A DNA stretch of 64,000 nucleotides from Phycisphaerales bacterium (GTDB taxonomy: Bacteria > Planctomycetota > Phycisphaerae > Phycisphaerales > UBA1924), in assembly GCA_040217175.1 (NCBI GenBank), contig JAVJNT010000001.1, forward strand, positions 1,488,001-1,552,000, read 5' to 3'. The notes below the pieces were generated by a model. The model made no database searches, was not told the DNA's origin, and worked only from the letters and a program-made list of their open reading frames with translations. A program made the translations under genes and the position numbers. Below, one piece after another: positions 28,401-35,929 of this stretch. How positions within the stretch are numbered: position 1 is the first letter of the stretch; each line of letters starts with the position of its first letter.

Positions 28401-29154
28401 GGGCGAGCGTCTGGCGGAGCGGCAGGAGCTCGCGGCGGGCGTTGTAGCTGGCGACTTCGGCCTCGAGCCGAGCGATGCGAGCGGCAAGCTCGGCCGCCTC
28501 GGCCTGCTTCTGCCATCGGCGGGCGAGTGCGGCGGGATCCTCGGGGTCGGCCGGCAGCGCGGCCAGCTCGGTCGTTGCCTGGGTCAGGGCCTCTCCCCAC
28601 TCGACGAGCTGGACCGGGGCCTCCGCGAGCTTCTGCGCGCGCGTTGCCTGCTCGGCCTCGAGGCGCGATTGCTCGGCGCGGGCTGCCTCGAGACGGGCCT
28701 CGGCCTCTGCGATCTGGGCACGGACGGCCTCGAGGGCCTCGTCGGCTGGCAGCTCGCTCGTGTCGGGGAGCGTCGGGGTGGTGACCGGCTGATCGACCTC
28801 GGCGCGGAGTTGCTCGATCGTGCCCGGCGCCGCGGCGAGTGCGTCGACGAACTCCTGCTGCTGGGCCTGGGACGCGCTGCGCTGCTGGAGCGATGCCAAC
28901 GCCGCACGCAGCGGAGCGAGGATCGCATCCCTCTGGGCGTCCTCCAGGTCTTCTCGGGCCTCGACCTCTGCAATGCGCTCCTGCACCTGCGCGGTGGTCG
29001 GGGCGTCGATCGCGGGCGGTTGGGCCTGGGCCGCCTCGGGCGCCACGACCGGCGAGTCCTGGCTCAGGGGCTCGGTGGCGTCTTGGGAACGGGCACCGCA
29101 CGCAACGAGCAAGATTGCGGCGGTCACGAACAATCGCGAAGAAATCGAACGCAT
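25486..29154 (-). CDS. Giant MscS-family mechanosensitive channel (MscK/MscM-like)
   Basis: 1222 residues. Signal peptide (FVTAAILLVACGARSQ), then ~450 residues of coiled coil rich in Ala, Glu, Gln and Arg (periplasmic domain, MscS-porin type). Eight or more membrane helices follow from ~500, with a charged cytoplasmic loop (KRAQQRREEEAAERAEKAQ) and a Ser/Gly/Pro linker. The MscS core (~975-1200) carries the pore helix LTFGLAFGLQEIFANFISGL and the VGDTVTV/PNKVFITQEFTNWTLSD beta domain. The family releases solutes on hypo-osmotic shock. The coupled CorA partner suggests linked ion or osmotic control. ATG 29154 follows TACACT by 6 nt. Confidence 0.92.
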   Translation of the reverse strand: MRSISSRLFVTAAILLVACGARSQDATEPLSQDSPVVAPEAAQAQPPAIDAPTTAQVQERIAEVEAREDLEDAQRDAILAPLRAALASLQQRSASQAQQQEFVDALAAAPGTIEQLRAEVDQPVTTPTLPDTSELPADEALEAVRAQIAEAEARLEAARAEQSRLEAEQATRAQKLAEAPVQLVEWGEALTQATTELAALPADPEDPAALARRWQKQAEAAELAARIARLEAEVASYNARRELLPLRQTLAQRKADAASRLLERLRAAETEAANRRARQAQQEALEQADDVADRQLSQIAERTSELASRRLGPQGTLERLESLRVARNRADEKLEDLQRRARTTAARVQAAGLTEIVGQSLRTELRNLSRYEPADDDQLKTRIDEAQLNLIEVEEELLEFRDVQAAIARARERVTNGADSLPADVERQITSIITSYVETLQALESEYRAYVNEGYELLTTRSALAETTDAFRTFIEERILWTRSVQGPSIPRVEDVLDGGVWLLGGSRDLTDPEPIGSNWVGALGELWPPNVLVVPVAIALIVSAWARRRARSALRSIAGKVRKFGTDSMRLTLEAIPLTIVVSLPLPIALGLVSLLLTGTEVEVAEAVGRALFDASILAFVLEFVRHAARTDGLFEAHFRWRRDGLTQFRRLVFLLEATILPLTVVTRAYVHQSDLVYNDAVGRPLFMLGQLVLAMFTAAAFAPWLPLVKNYLAKHRSGVINQTRWIWYPLFVAAPIALAVLAGLGFYYTAAQLDERFHLTVWLAVVATIAYNLVLRWLFIERRRMLVKRAQQRREEEAAERAEKAQGGGEDGGIEIETPELDAAEVDTQTRRVLVAAVLVGVVLGMYALWAQQLPALRMLERVQLWPNVRLVDSDRSAAPAFVDAQPAPASESTEQSADQSSEQASSSSGGGSGFNPFGSTSTGESTPSEGVNVVTLADVGSAFLFFAITWVLARNLPGLLEITLLKRLPLDAGARFAVTSILRYLLVIVGIFLGFGAIGIGWSQVQFLAAALTFGLAFGLQEIFANFISGLIILIERPMRVGDTVTVNNMNGKVTRIRMRATTVLDWELREVIIPNKVFITQEFTNWTLSDPRIRVTVPVGVSYGSDVRLVERELLELGKSQAHVVAEPRVRSLFLGFGDSTLNFELRVYLESYDFFLDVKSELHTRIAERFRELDIEIAFPQRDLNIRDIGPLADALAQRSRSDDRQPDTAEGTEEPR

Positions 29155-29160
29155 CGCCCC

Positions 29161-29166
29161 AGTGTA
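29161..29166 (-). promoter_or_regulatory. Candidate -10 element of a leaderless promoter (MscS-like gene)
   Basis: GGCT-TACACT on the minus strand, 6 nt before the ATG at 29154. Confidence 0.4.
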
Positions 29167-29251
29167 AGCCCGGCGGCTGACGCCTCTCGGGGCGTCGGGG
29201 TAGGCTCGAACCCGGCCGGCCAACCTGTACGGACGCGTTCGAGAGTCTCCC

Positions 29252-29857
29252 ATGGACCCAAGCGACCACAGTCCGAGCGTCGACCCGAGCCGATGGGTGG
29301 AAGCCCACGGCGATGCGCTCTATGCGTATGCGCTGCGGCGGCTGGGGGACGCGGGCGAAGCCGAAGACGCGGTGCAGGATTGCCTTCTGGCAGCGCTCGG
29401 AGCAGCCCGGTCGTTCCGCGGCGATTCGGCCGAACGGACGTGGCTCACGGGCATCCTCAAGCACAAGGTACTGGACGCGTTGCGGGCCCGATATCGCCGC
29501 AAGGAGCACGCCGCCGACCTCGCGGAGATGGCCTCGGCCCCGCTGGAGGACTTTTCTGACGGTTTCTGGCGGGTTCACCAGCAAGGATGGGCTATGTTGG
29601 TCGACCAAGGGATGGGCGCGACTCCGCTGGGATCGATGGAGCGGGCCGAGTTTGCCCGCCGGGTAGCCCGGGCGGTCGAACGCTTGCCCGAGCCGATGCG
29701 GTCGGTGCTCGTGCTGCGGGAGGTCGACGGTCTGAGCTCGGCGGAATTGGGAGAAGCCTTGGGCGTAAGCGCCTCGCAAGTCTGGACGCTGGTGCATCGG
29801 GCCAAGGCCCGGCTGCGGCGGGAGCTCGACGGCGCGGGCGAGGGCGGCGACGCATGA
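29252..29857 (+). CDS. ECF-type sigma-70 family sigma factor
   Basis: 201 residues with only sigma regions 2 and 4. Region 2 (~15-85) includes LYAYALRRLGDAGEAEDAVQ and R-T-W-L-T-G-I-L-K-H-K-V-L-D. A ~50-residue linker has G-F-W-R-V-H-Q-Q-G-W. Region 4 (~140-192) has LPEPMRSVLVLREVDGLSSA and the helix-turn-helix GVSASQVWTLVHRAKARLRR. The start is ATG 29252, divergent from the MscS-like gene. The stop overlaps the next gene (ATGA), a small zinc-type anti-sigma protein, the standard ECF arrangement. Its regulon is unknown; the gene after the pair is a surface protein. Confidence 0.9.
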   Translation: MDPSDHSPSVDPSRWVEAHGDALYAYALRRLGDAGEAEDAVQDCLLAALGAARSFRGDSAERTWLTGILKHKVLDALRARYRRKEHAADLAEMASAPLEDFSDGFWRVHQQGWAMLVDQGMGATPLGSMERAEFARRVARAVERLPEPMRSVLVLREVDGLSSAELGEALGVSASQVWTLVHRAKARLRRELDGAGEGGDA

Positions 29858-30144
29858 AGCGCGTGGCCGCCCTGTTCTCGACGCTCTGGTACGTGCTGAC
29901 CCTTCGATGCGAGGAAGCCGACCGCATCCGCGCTAACTTCAGCGATCCGGCCGTGACGCGGGCCCAGCGGGCGGGCGAACGGATGCACAGCGCGCTGTGC
30001 GGTTCGTGCCGGGCGGCTCGTCGCAAGATGCGCGACATCGGCGACGCGCTCGAGAGTCTCGACGAGGCAACCACGCCCGAGCCCATGCCCGACGCGGTCC
30101 GCCACCGCCTGATCGATCGCCTTCGCGAGTCGGATCGGAACTGA
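29854..30144 (+). CDS. Zinc-binding anti-sigma factor (zf-HC2-like)
   Basis: 96 residues. The pattern L-R-C-E-E-A...M-H-S-A-L-C-G-S-C-R gives Cys19 and the H-x3-C-x2-C set of ZAS-type anti-sigma domains. There is no transmembrane segment after it, so it is probably a soluble, possibly redox- or zinc-responsive regulator that holds the adjacent sigma factor. The start overlaps the sigma stop by 4 nt, ensuring matched synthesis. Confidence 0.8.
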   Translation: MKRVAALFSTLWYVLTLRCEEADRIRANFSDPAVTRAQRAGERMHSALCGSCRAARRKMRDIGDALESLDEATTPEPMPDAVRHRLIDRLRESDRN

Positions 30145-30263
30145 TCACAGATTTTCTCGGAACGCCTGCAAGGCGCCGCGTGCCCGATCGACCCATCGGG
30201 CGCGCGGCGATGGGTCGTCGCGCCGGGAGATACGGGAGAGACCCAACGCAGGAGATGCAGAAG

Positions 30264-31049
30264 ATGAACCGAACGACCACGATGATGCTCGGCCTGGCGG
30301 CGCTGACGGCCGCGCCGGCGCTGGCACAGACCGTCGAGATCCGCATCGAGAACCTCCAGGAGCCCGGCGGCATGGCCTTCACGCCGTTCTGGGTTGGCTT
30401 CCACGACAACACGTTCGACGTGTTCGACGCGGGGACCGCCGCCACGGGTGGGATCACGGCCATCGCCGAGCTCGGCGATACGGGCCCGCTGAGCGCCCGC
30501 TTCGCGATGGAGCAGCCCATGGGCGTCGATGCGACGTTTGCCGATCCGAGTGGCCCGCCCGTGTTCAGCCCGGGCGAGAGCGCCTCGATGGTGTTCGACG
30601 TGGGCGACGCGACCCGCAACCGCTACTTCAACTACGCCTCGATGGTCGTGCCCACCAATGACCTGTTCGTCGGCAACGACAGCGCGCGCGAGATCTTCGA
30701 CGCCGACGGAAACTTCCTCGGCCCGGTCACGATCGACATCTTCGGCCGCAGCGTGTACGACAACGGCACCGAGGTCAACGACATTACCGATGGCCCGGCG
30801 TTCGTCGCCGGCATCGACGCGACCGGAGGCACGCGCGAATTCGAGGACATCCAGTTCTTCTTCTCGCGGCCGGGCGCCGACGCGTACCTCGCGTCGATCA
30901 TCGGAACGACGACCGCTCCGGGCGACGAGATTACCCGCGTGTTCACCGAGGGCGACCTCATCGGCCGCATCACGATCGTGCCCGCGCCGGGCGTGGGCGC
31001 CGTCGGGCTGCTCGCGGGCATGGGCCTGATCGCCCGCCGCCGGCGCTGA
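30264..31049 (+). CDS. Spondin-domain surface protein with exosortase-type sorting tail
   Basis: 261 residues. Signal peptide (MLGLAALTAAPALAQ). The body matches the Spondin_N domain: E-I-R-I-E-N-L, F-T-P-F-W-V-G-F-H-D, I-A-E-L-G-D-T-G-P-L-S. The C-terminus is a PEP-CTERM-like sorting signal: V-P-A-P-G-V, a hydrophobic helix (GAVGLLAGMGLIA) and R-R-R-R. It should be processed by an exosortase such as the one at 38515. ATG 30264 is favoured over 30255 because AGGAG lies ~9 nt upstream. It follows the sigma/anti-sigma pair and ends at a terminator. Confidence 0.85.
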   Translation: MNRTTTMMLGLAALTAAPALAQTVEIRIENLQEPGGMAFTPFWVGFHDNTFDVFDAGTAATGGITAIAELGDTGPLSARFAMEQPMGVDATFADPSGPPVFSPGESASMVFDVGDATRNRYFNYASMVVPTNDLFVGNDSAREIFDADGNFLGPVTIDIFGRSVYDNGTEVNDITDGPAFVAGIDATGGTREFEDIQFFFSRPGADAYLASIIGTTTAPGDEITRVFTEGDLIGRITIVPAPGVGAVGLLAGMGLIARRRR

Positions 31050-31083
31050 CCCGCCCCGCTAGACCTTGGTTTTTTCTTCGGAT

Positions 31084-31119
31084 CGCGGCCGCACTCGGGG
31101 AGGGCGGCCGCGGTTCTTT
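31084..31119 (+). terminator. Rho-independent terminator
   Basis: CGCGGCCGC/GCGGCCGCG stem (31084-31092 with 31104-31112) followed by a T-rich GGTTCTTTC, just after the spondin gene and touching the convergent lipase stop. Confidence 0.75.
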
Positions 31120-32540
31120 CATTCTTCGACCGGCTGCTCGAGCAGCATGTACAGCAGGTTGTTCACGAAGTCGGGCGAGCGCGTGAGGCCGAGATGATCG
31201 GCGTTGATGAACTGCACGCGGTCCCAATCGATGGGTGAGTCGAGTCCGGCTGCAAACTCCCGACCTTGCCGCTCGTCCATGAGCGCACTCAGCCTCGTCA
31301 CGGTGTCGTCGCCGGCCGAACGCTCGAGGACGCGGACCTTGCCGTCTTCGTCGACGCCCAGGACGCTGTTGGTCTGCCGGGCGTCTCCGATGAAGATGGA
31401 GATGGTCGTGCCCTCTGGCGGACTGGCGGGCAGGTCGACGGCGCGGAAGAACTGCTCGGCGCTCGCCAGGCACTTCTCGAGGTGCTCCAGCGCGATCGCG
31501 GCTCGCTCTTCCTCGCTCTCGACTTCGGGCAGCAGCCACCGCAGCACCTTGTCGGCCTTCGGGCTGGCCAGCCCCCACTGGTACCGCTTCCACGTCTGGA
31601 CGTCGAGCACGTCGATCGGCTCGCCCGTCATGCGATCGATGACCGTCGCGTGACGCGGGCGGGGCAGGAGCTGGTAGATCGCCGGCATCGTGCCGAGCAC
31701 GGCCGGGCGGTAGTTCGGGAAGAGCGGGTTGAGGTTGAGCCCTTCGACGAGTTGCTCGAGCGCCTTGGCCGAGCCGGCGTTGGGCGTGCCGATGAGGATG
31801 GCCTGGCGGACGTTGCGCGCGCCGGCCCAGTTTAGCTCGGGCAGCGAGCCGTCTTCGGGCAGGGGCTGGTCGCCGTAGCGCAGGTAGTACCGCAGCACGA
31901 GCCCGCCCATGGAGTGCGCCACGACGTCGACCTTCACGTGCTCGCCCTCGGGCAGGCCCTTGCCCGCGCGGGCCTGGTCTTGTGCGTCGAGGATGCGCGT
32001 GTGCAGCTCGGCGGCGTTCTCCGAGAGCTCGCGCCGCCAGTCGTAGCCGTACTGGAAGCACGTGTAGTGCAGCCCGCCGTAGTTGACGGCGCCGCTATTA
32101 CCCAACTCCTCGTCGCGGTACTCGCCGACGGCCAACGTCGTGAGGATGTCGACGTAGGCGCCGATGCGGATGCGACGGAAGGGCGTGACGTTGGCGACGA
32201 GGATGTCGAGCACGCCGGGGCTGTACGCGTCGTCTCGCAGCTCTCGCAGCGGCACGCCCTTGGCCATGGGCAGAGCGATCTCGCGCGCGCCCTCGGGCGT
32301 GTCGGCATCGGCGGCGCCGTACGTGAACGAGCCCCAGACCTTCTGGCCCGTGGTACGGTTCTCGAGCCGCGAGCCGAGGATGCCCGGGATGACGACCACG
32401 GGCGTGCGATCGTTGCCGATCTGCTGGGCCGGCGCGTTGTAGATGGCCGCGAGGTCGGCCCTGGGCGCATGGCAGGCAGCGAACAGGCAGCACGAGCACG
32501 CTGCGGCGATGCGGGCTCTTCTTGAGGTCTTCTCGAACAT
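31119..32540 (-). CDS. LCAT-like lipase/acyltransferase lipoprotein
   Basis: 473 residues. A signal ends in FAAC (probable lipobox). Alpha/beta-hydrolase of the lecithin:cholesterol acyltransferase type: oxyanion region VVVIPGILGSRLENR, a F-Q-Y-G-Y-D-W-R-R segment (LCAT proteins have the same Y-D-W-R), nucleophile Ser in V-A-H-S-M-G-G-L-V and a late H in NADHLGL for the triad. It probably acts on lipids or esters in the envelope. ATG 32540 is preceded by GATGAGG. Divergent from the ankyrin gene, convergent with the spondin gene. Confidence 0.85.
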   Translation of the reverse strand: MFEKTSRRARIAAACSCCLFAACHAPRADLAAIYNAPAQQIGNDRTPVVVIPGILGSRLENRTTGQKVWGSFTYGAADADTPEGAREIALPMAKGVPLRELRDDAYSPGVLDILVANVTPFRRIRIGAYVDILTTLAVGEYRDEELGNSGAVNYGGLHYTCFQYGYDWRRELSENAAELHTRILDAQDQARAGKGLPEGEHVKVDVVAHSMGGLVLRYYLRYGDQPLPEDGSLPELNWAGARNVRQAILIGTPNAGSAKALEQLVEGLNLNPLFPNYRPAVLGTMPAIYQLLPRPRHATVIDRMTGEPIDVLDVQTWKRYQWGLASPKADKVLRWLLPEVESEEERAAIALEHLEKCLASAEQFFRAVDLPASPPEGTTISIFIGDARQTNSVLGVDEDGKVRVLERSAGDDTVTRLSALMDERQGREFAAGLDSPIDWDRVQFINADHLGLTRSPDFVNNLLYMLLEQPVEE

Positions 32541-32636
32541 GCGTGCGCCTCATCTCGAAAGGAAGTGAGAAGATTTGACCGACGGGCGAGCGTAGGAACG
32601 GGCGTCTGGGTGGATCCGCGAGCCGGGGGGGGCGCG

Positions 32637-34589
32637 ATGCGGCGATGGGTGCCAACAAGGACGCTGCTGGTGCTGGGCCTGGCATTGGCCGGGGGACTAT
32701 CGGCCAGCGTGGGGATCGCGTGGCTGCGTGCGTCGCTGTGGGGCATGGGGTGGCGCGGGAACGACTGGGTCTCCTACCACGGCTCGGACACCGGCATCGT
32801 CGGCGGCTATCCGGTGTCGCCGCTCGGGGCGTTCTCCGTCACCGAATTGCGCACGACCGCTTCGACCGATCGGATCGTCAGATGGGTGGAGCCGCGGTGG
32901 GCGAGCGATCCTCCTTACGAGCGGCCGCTGCCGGACTGGAGCATCGTGCACGACGGGCCGCCAGACGAAATGGACCGCCCGTACGCCGTCGAGCGTGCCT
33001 ACGGCTGGCCGTTGCGCTGCGTGCGCGTGTCGTGGGGGTTCTGCCAGGAAGACGCGTCCTTTCCGGGAGAAGCAATGCGGGGCGGCGTGCTCATCGAGGA
33101 AGTAATGTGGGGCAAGACCTCGGTGCATGGGTCCGTCCAGCCCGACCTCAATCGAATCCGCATCGAAGAACGCCGAGCACTGCCGCTCGTGCCAATCTGG
33201 AGCGGGCTGGCGGCGAACGCCGTGGTGTTAAGTACGCCGTGGCTGGTGCTGGTGGTGCTGCTCGCGACGCCGGGCACGTTCGTCCGGTGGCGCCGGCGAC
33301 GACGCGGGCGATGCGTGGCCTGCGACTATCCGTGTCCTGAGGGCGCGGTGGTGGAGCCGGACCGCTGCCCTGAGTGCGGCCTGGCGTACGGCACGCACGT
33401 GCCCGCCTGGGGATGGCGGAGCCTCACGCTGCTCGTGCTTCTCGTGGGTGCATCTTGGGCGACCACCCTTGGCTTCGGCATCTGGCGCGCCGTCGAGCGC
33501 GAGCCCCTCCCGGCAACGCACCTGGCGGCGGTCGAGGACGACGGCGAGGCGATCAGGCGGCAAGCCGCACTGGGCTTGCCAATCGATGAGGAGTTGACGC
33601 GGGGCGTCTGGACGATCGGATACCTGCTCTCGCAGGGTCGACCGCTGGCCTGGGCCGCCACGCGGGGATCGACCGATGCCGTCTCGGCGCTGATCGAGGC
33701 AGGGGCCGATGTTGATGCCGATCGAGGCCTGGCGCTTCAACGCGCGGCCCAGCGCGGGCACGCCGACGCGTGCCGGCTGCTCCTCCGCGCTGGCGCCGAT
33801 CCGCGTCTGGAGGCACGCAATCGCGGAAGTGCGCTCTCGTACGCGCTCGGTTCGGGCGACGCGCGCACGATCGCCACCTTCGTCGAACTTGCCCAACCGT
33901 CCGATGAATGGCTCCTCGCGGCGTACGTGCACACCAGCCAAGACATGCTCGAATCGCATCTCGGATCGCGCGAATGGAGCGACGACCAACTCGAGAGCGC
34001 CGTGCTCGGGGCTGCCAAGTCCGGCCGGGTCGAGTCGCTCCGGACCTTGCTCGCCCACGGTGCTCTCCCTGATTCGTGGGAGCACTTGCTCCTCGCGGCA
34101 GTCGAATCGGGCTCCGCGGAGGCCGTGGCCGTGCTGGTCGATGCTGGAGCCTCGACGACCAACGATGCTTCTCGCGCGCCGACATGGACTTCGCTGGCCG
34201 CTGCCGTGCAGCGAGGCGACGCGACAATGGTCGAGTTGGTGCTGCAAGCCGGCGGAGATCCGGGCGCCTTCGGCTATCCGGGCGAGACCGCGATGCACGT
34301 GGCCGCCCGCACCGCGCCGATCGAGGTCGTCGACCTGCTGATCTCGACGGGCACGCCGCTGAACCAGGCCCCTCGATCCGCGGGCACGCCGCTGATGTGT
34401 GCGGTGGAGTACCGGCGGCTGGACGTTATCGAGCGTTTGCTGGGGGCCGGCGCCGACCCGGCCGTGCGGAACGCGCAGGGCCGCACGGCGCTCGAGATCG
34501 CCCGCGGGTACGAGACCGAATACGTAACGGTCCGCCCGGCACCGCCAGAGATCATCCGCGCACTTGAAGAAGCGATGGAGGCCTTCTAA
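32637..34589 (+). CDS. Membrane protein with zinc ribbon and ankyrin repeats
   Basis: 650 residues. First membrane helix ~8-30, an exported-looking loop to ~185, second helix (WLVLVVLLATPGTFV). A cytoplasmic zinc ribbon C-V-A-C-D-Y...C-P-E-C-G is followed by a third helix (LTLLVLLVGASWATTLGFGI) and, from ~330, about seven ankyrin-type repeats ([40 protein letters not shown]-like units). It is probably a scaffold; the partner is unknown. ATG 32637 follows a G-run; upstream in-frame starts are unlikely. The stop lies 40 bp before the tRNA gene on the other strand. Confidence 0.85.
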   Translation: MRRWVPTRTLLVLGLALAGGLSASVGIAWLRASLWGMGWRGNDWVSYHGSDTGIVGGYPVSPLGAFSVTELRTTASTDRIVRWVEPRWASDPPYERPLPDWSIVHDGPPDEMDRPYAVERAYGWPLRCVRVSWGFCQEDASFPGEAMRGGVLIEEVMWGKTSVHGSVQPDLNRIRIEERRALPLVPIWSGLAANAVVLSTPWLVLVVLLATPGTFVRWRRRRRGRCVACDYPCPEGAVVEPDRCPECGLAYGTHVPAWGWRSLTLLVLLVGASWATTLGFGIWRAVEREPLPATHLAAVEDDGEAIRRQAALGLPIDEELTRGVWTIGYLLSQGRPLAWAATRGSTDAVSALIEAGADVDADRGLALQRAAQRGHADACRLLLRAGADPRLEARNRGSALSYALGSGDARTIATFVELAQPSDEWLLAAYVHTSQDMLESHLGSREWSDDQLESAVLGAAKSGRVESLRTLLAHGALPDSWEHLLLAAVESGSAEAVAVLVDAGASTTNDASRAPTWTSLAAAVQRGDATMVELVLQAGGDPGAFGYPGETAMHVAARTAPIEVVDLLISTGTPLNQAPRSAGTPLMCAVEYRRLDVIERLLGAGADPAVRNAQGRTALEIARGYETEYVTVRPAPPEIIRALEEAMEAF

Positions 34590-34628
34590 GGGCCGGCATC
34601 GACGCGGCGGATCGGTCCAATCAGGAAA

Positions 34629-34701
34629 TGGGCAGACCCGGACTTGAACCGGGGACACCGGCATTTTCAATGCCGTGCTCTACCAACTGAGCTATCTGCC
34701 C
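34629..34701 (-). tRNA. tRNA-Phe (GAA)
   Basis: 73 nt on the minus strand. Acceptor stem GGGCAGA/TCTGCCC, D arm GCTC-AGTTGGTA-GAGC, anticodon stem CGGCA/TGCCG with loop TTGAAAA (anticodon GAA), T arm with GGTTCAAGTCC, discriminator A. The 3' CCA is not encoded. Confidence 0.96.
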
Positions 34702-34739
34702 CATCGCCGCCGGGCGCGGGCCCTGCGGCGTCAGGGGCG

Positions 34740-34745
34740 AGTATA
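34740..34745 (-). promoter_or_regulatory. Candidate -10 element for tRNA-Phe
   Basis: TATACT on the minus strand within GGTGTATACTCG, about 40 nt before the mature tRNA 5' end. No convincing -35 hexamer at 17 nt. Confidence 0.3.
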
Positions 34746-34834
34746 CACCCCCTGGGAGGCGGCGGGTAGCGAGCACGCACCGTCGGATCGGTCGGCCGCC
34801 CGTGCGACCCGGCGTATCGTCGGAGCCCGCCCTC

Positions 34835-35374
34835 ATGCCGACCGCGGCAACAGCCGATAGCCGGGGCGGACGGAGGAATCAGTCGTTGGCAGCCGGCACG
34901 TCTCCCAAACAGAGCCCTCGCGTCCTGGCGATTGCCTCGGGCGGCGGGCATTGGGTACAGCTCCTCCGCCTGCGGCCTGCGTTCGAGGGTGCCCGCGTCA
35001 CGTACGTCAGCGTCCGGCCCGCGTACGCCACCGACGTGCCGGGCGAGCGGTTCATCGCCATCAACGACGCGACGCGTTGGGACAAGGTCGGCCTGGCGCG
35101 CATGGCGTTCAAGCTGCTGTGGATCATGCTGTGGACGCGGCCGAACGTCGTCATCTCGACCGGCGCGGCTCCTGGCTACTTCGCCATCCGCCTGGGCAAG
35201 CTGCTCGGGGCCCGCACGATCTGGCTCGACAGCATCGCCAACGTCGAGGAGATGTCGATGACCGGCATGCTCGTCAAGGACCACGCGACGCTGTGGATGA
35301 CCCAGTGGCCGCACCTGGCCGCCGGTGGTGGCGCAAACAACCAAGGGCCGGCGTGCCACGGGAGCGTGCTGTGA
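34835..35374 (+). CDS. Alg14-like (PssD/EpsE-type) glycosyltransferase membrane-anchor subunit
   Basis: 179 residues. Alg14-type half of a split GT28-like enzyme: S-G-G-G-H-W-V-Q-L-L near the N-terminus, YVSVRPAYATDVPG, a hydrophobic helix (LARMAFKLLWIML), ISTGAAPGYFAIRLGKLLGA and WLDSIANVEEMSMTG. In homologues this subunit anchors the catalytic partner to the membrane and completes the acceptor site. The next gene overlaps by 4 nt (GTGA at 35371-35374) and encodes the Alg13-like half. First gene of the exopolysaccharide/exosortase locus. Confidence 0.85.
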   Translation: MPTAATADSRGGRRNQSLAAGTSPKQSPRVLAIASGGGHWVQLLRLRPAFEGARVTYVSVRPAYATDVPGERFIAINDATRWDKVGLARMAFKLLWIMLWTRPNVVISTGAAPGYFAIRLGKLLGARTIWLDSIANVEEMSMTGMLVKDHATLWMTQWPHLAAGGGANNQGPACHGSVL

Positions 35375-35859
35375 TCTTCGTGACCGTGGGCGCCCAGATG
35401 GCGTTCGATCGCATGGTCCGTGCGGTCGATCAATGGGCGGGCGAGACCGGCCGCACGGACGTCTTCGCCCAGATCGGCCCGGCCGAGTACACGCCGCAGC
35501 ACGTCGAGCACGCGGGGTTCCTGGAGCCGCCGCAGTTCGCCGAGCGGGCCCGGGCGGCCGACGTCATCGTGGCCCATGCGGGCATGGGCTCCATCATCAC
35601 GGCGCTCACGCTGGGCAAGCCAATCCTGGTCATGCCCAGGCGGGGCGACCTTCGCGAGACCCGCAACGATCATCAAGTCGCCACCGCCAAGCGGCTCAGC
35701 GAGCTGGGCAAGGTGGCGGTGGCGATGGATGAAGACGAACTCATCGAGCGTCTCGGGCGTCTTGAGGAACTCACCGCCTCGGGCGCGATCGGGCCCCATG
35801 CCCAGGATTCGTTGATCGCCGCCGTTCGGGGCGTGGTGTTTCCTACGCAGGACCGATAG
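35371..35859 (+). CDS. Alg13-like (PssE-type) glycosyltransferase catalytic subunit
   Basis: 162 residues, GT28 C-terminal domain only. Begins MIFVTVGAQMAFDRMVRAVD; has the nucleotide-sugar loop A-D-V-I-V-A-H-A-G-M-G-S-I-I-T-A-L and K-P-I-L-V-M-P-R-R...DHQ, where family members bind the UDP-sugar. Together with the upstream Alg14-like protein it should form a two-component transferase adding a sugar (e.g. GlcNAc, Glc or GlcA) to a lipid-linked oligosaccharide at the cytoplasmic face. The start is GTG 35371, coupled to the upstream stop. Confidence 0.87.
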   Translation: MIFVTVGAQMAFDRMVRAVDQWAGETGRTDVFAQIGPAEYTPQHVEHAGFLEPPQFAERARAADVIVAHAGMGSIITALTLGKPILVMPRRGDLRETRNDHQVATAKRLSELGKVAVAMDEDELIERLGRLEELTASGAIGPHAQDSLIAAVRGVVFPTQDR

Positions 35860-35929
35860 CTTCCTGATACGATCATGCCGGGCCGGAAGATGACCGATAG
35901 CCCTGGGAACCCCGGGGAGTGGAAGGGCG

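Noticed and set aside
26441-29797. 1118-codon open frame on the minus strand
   Set aside because: Another frame of the MscS-like gene; Arg/Pro-rich with no domain, while the competing frame has signal peptide, helices and MscS core.
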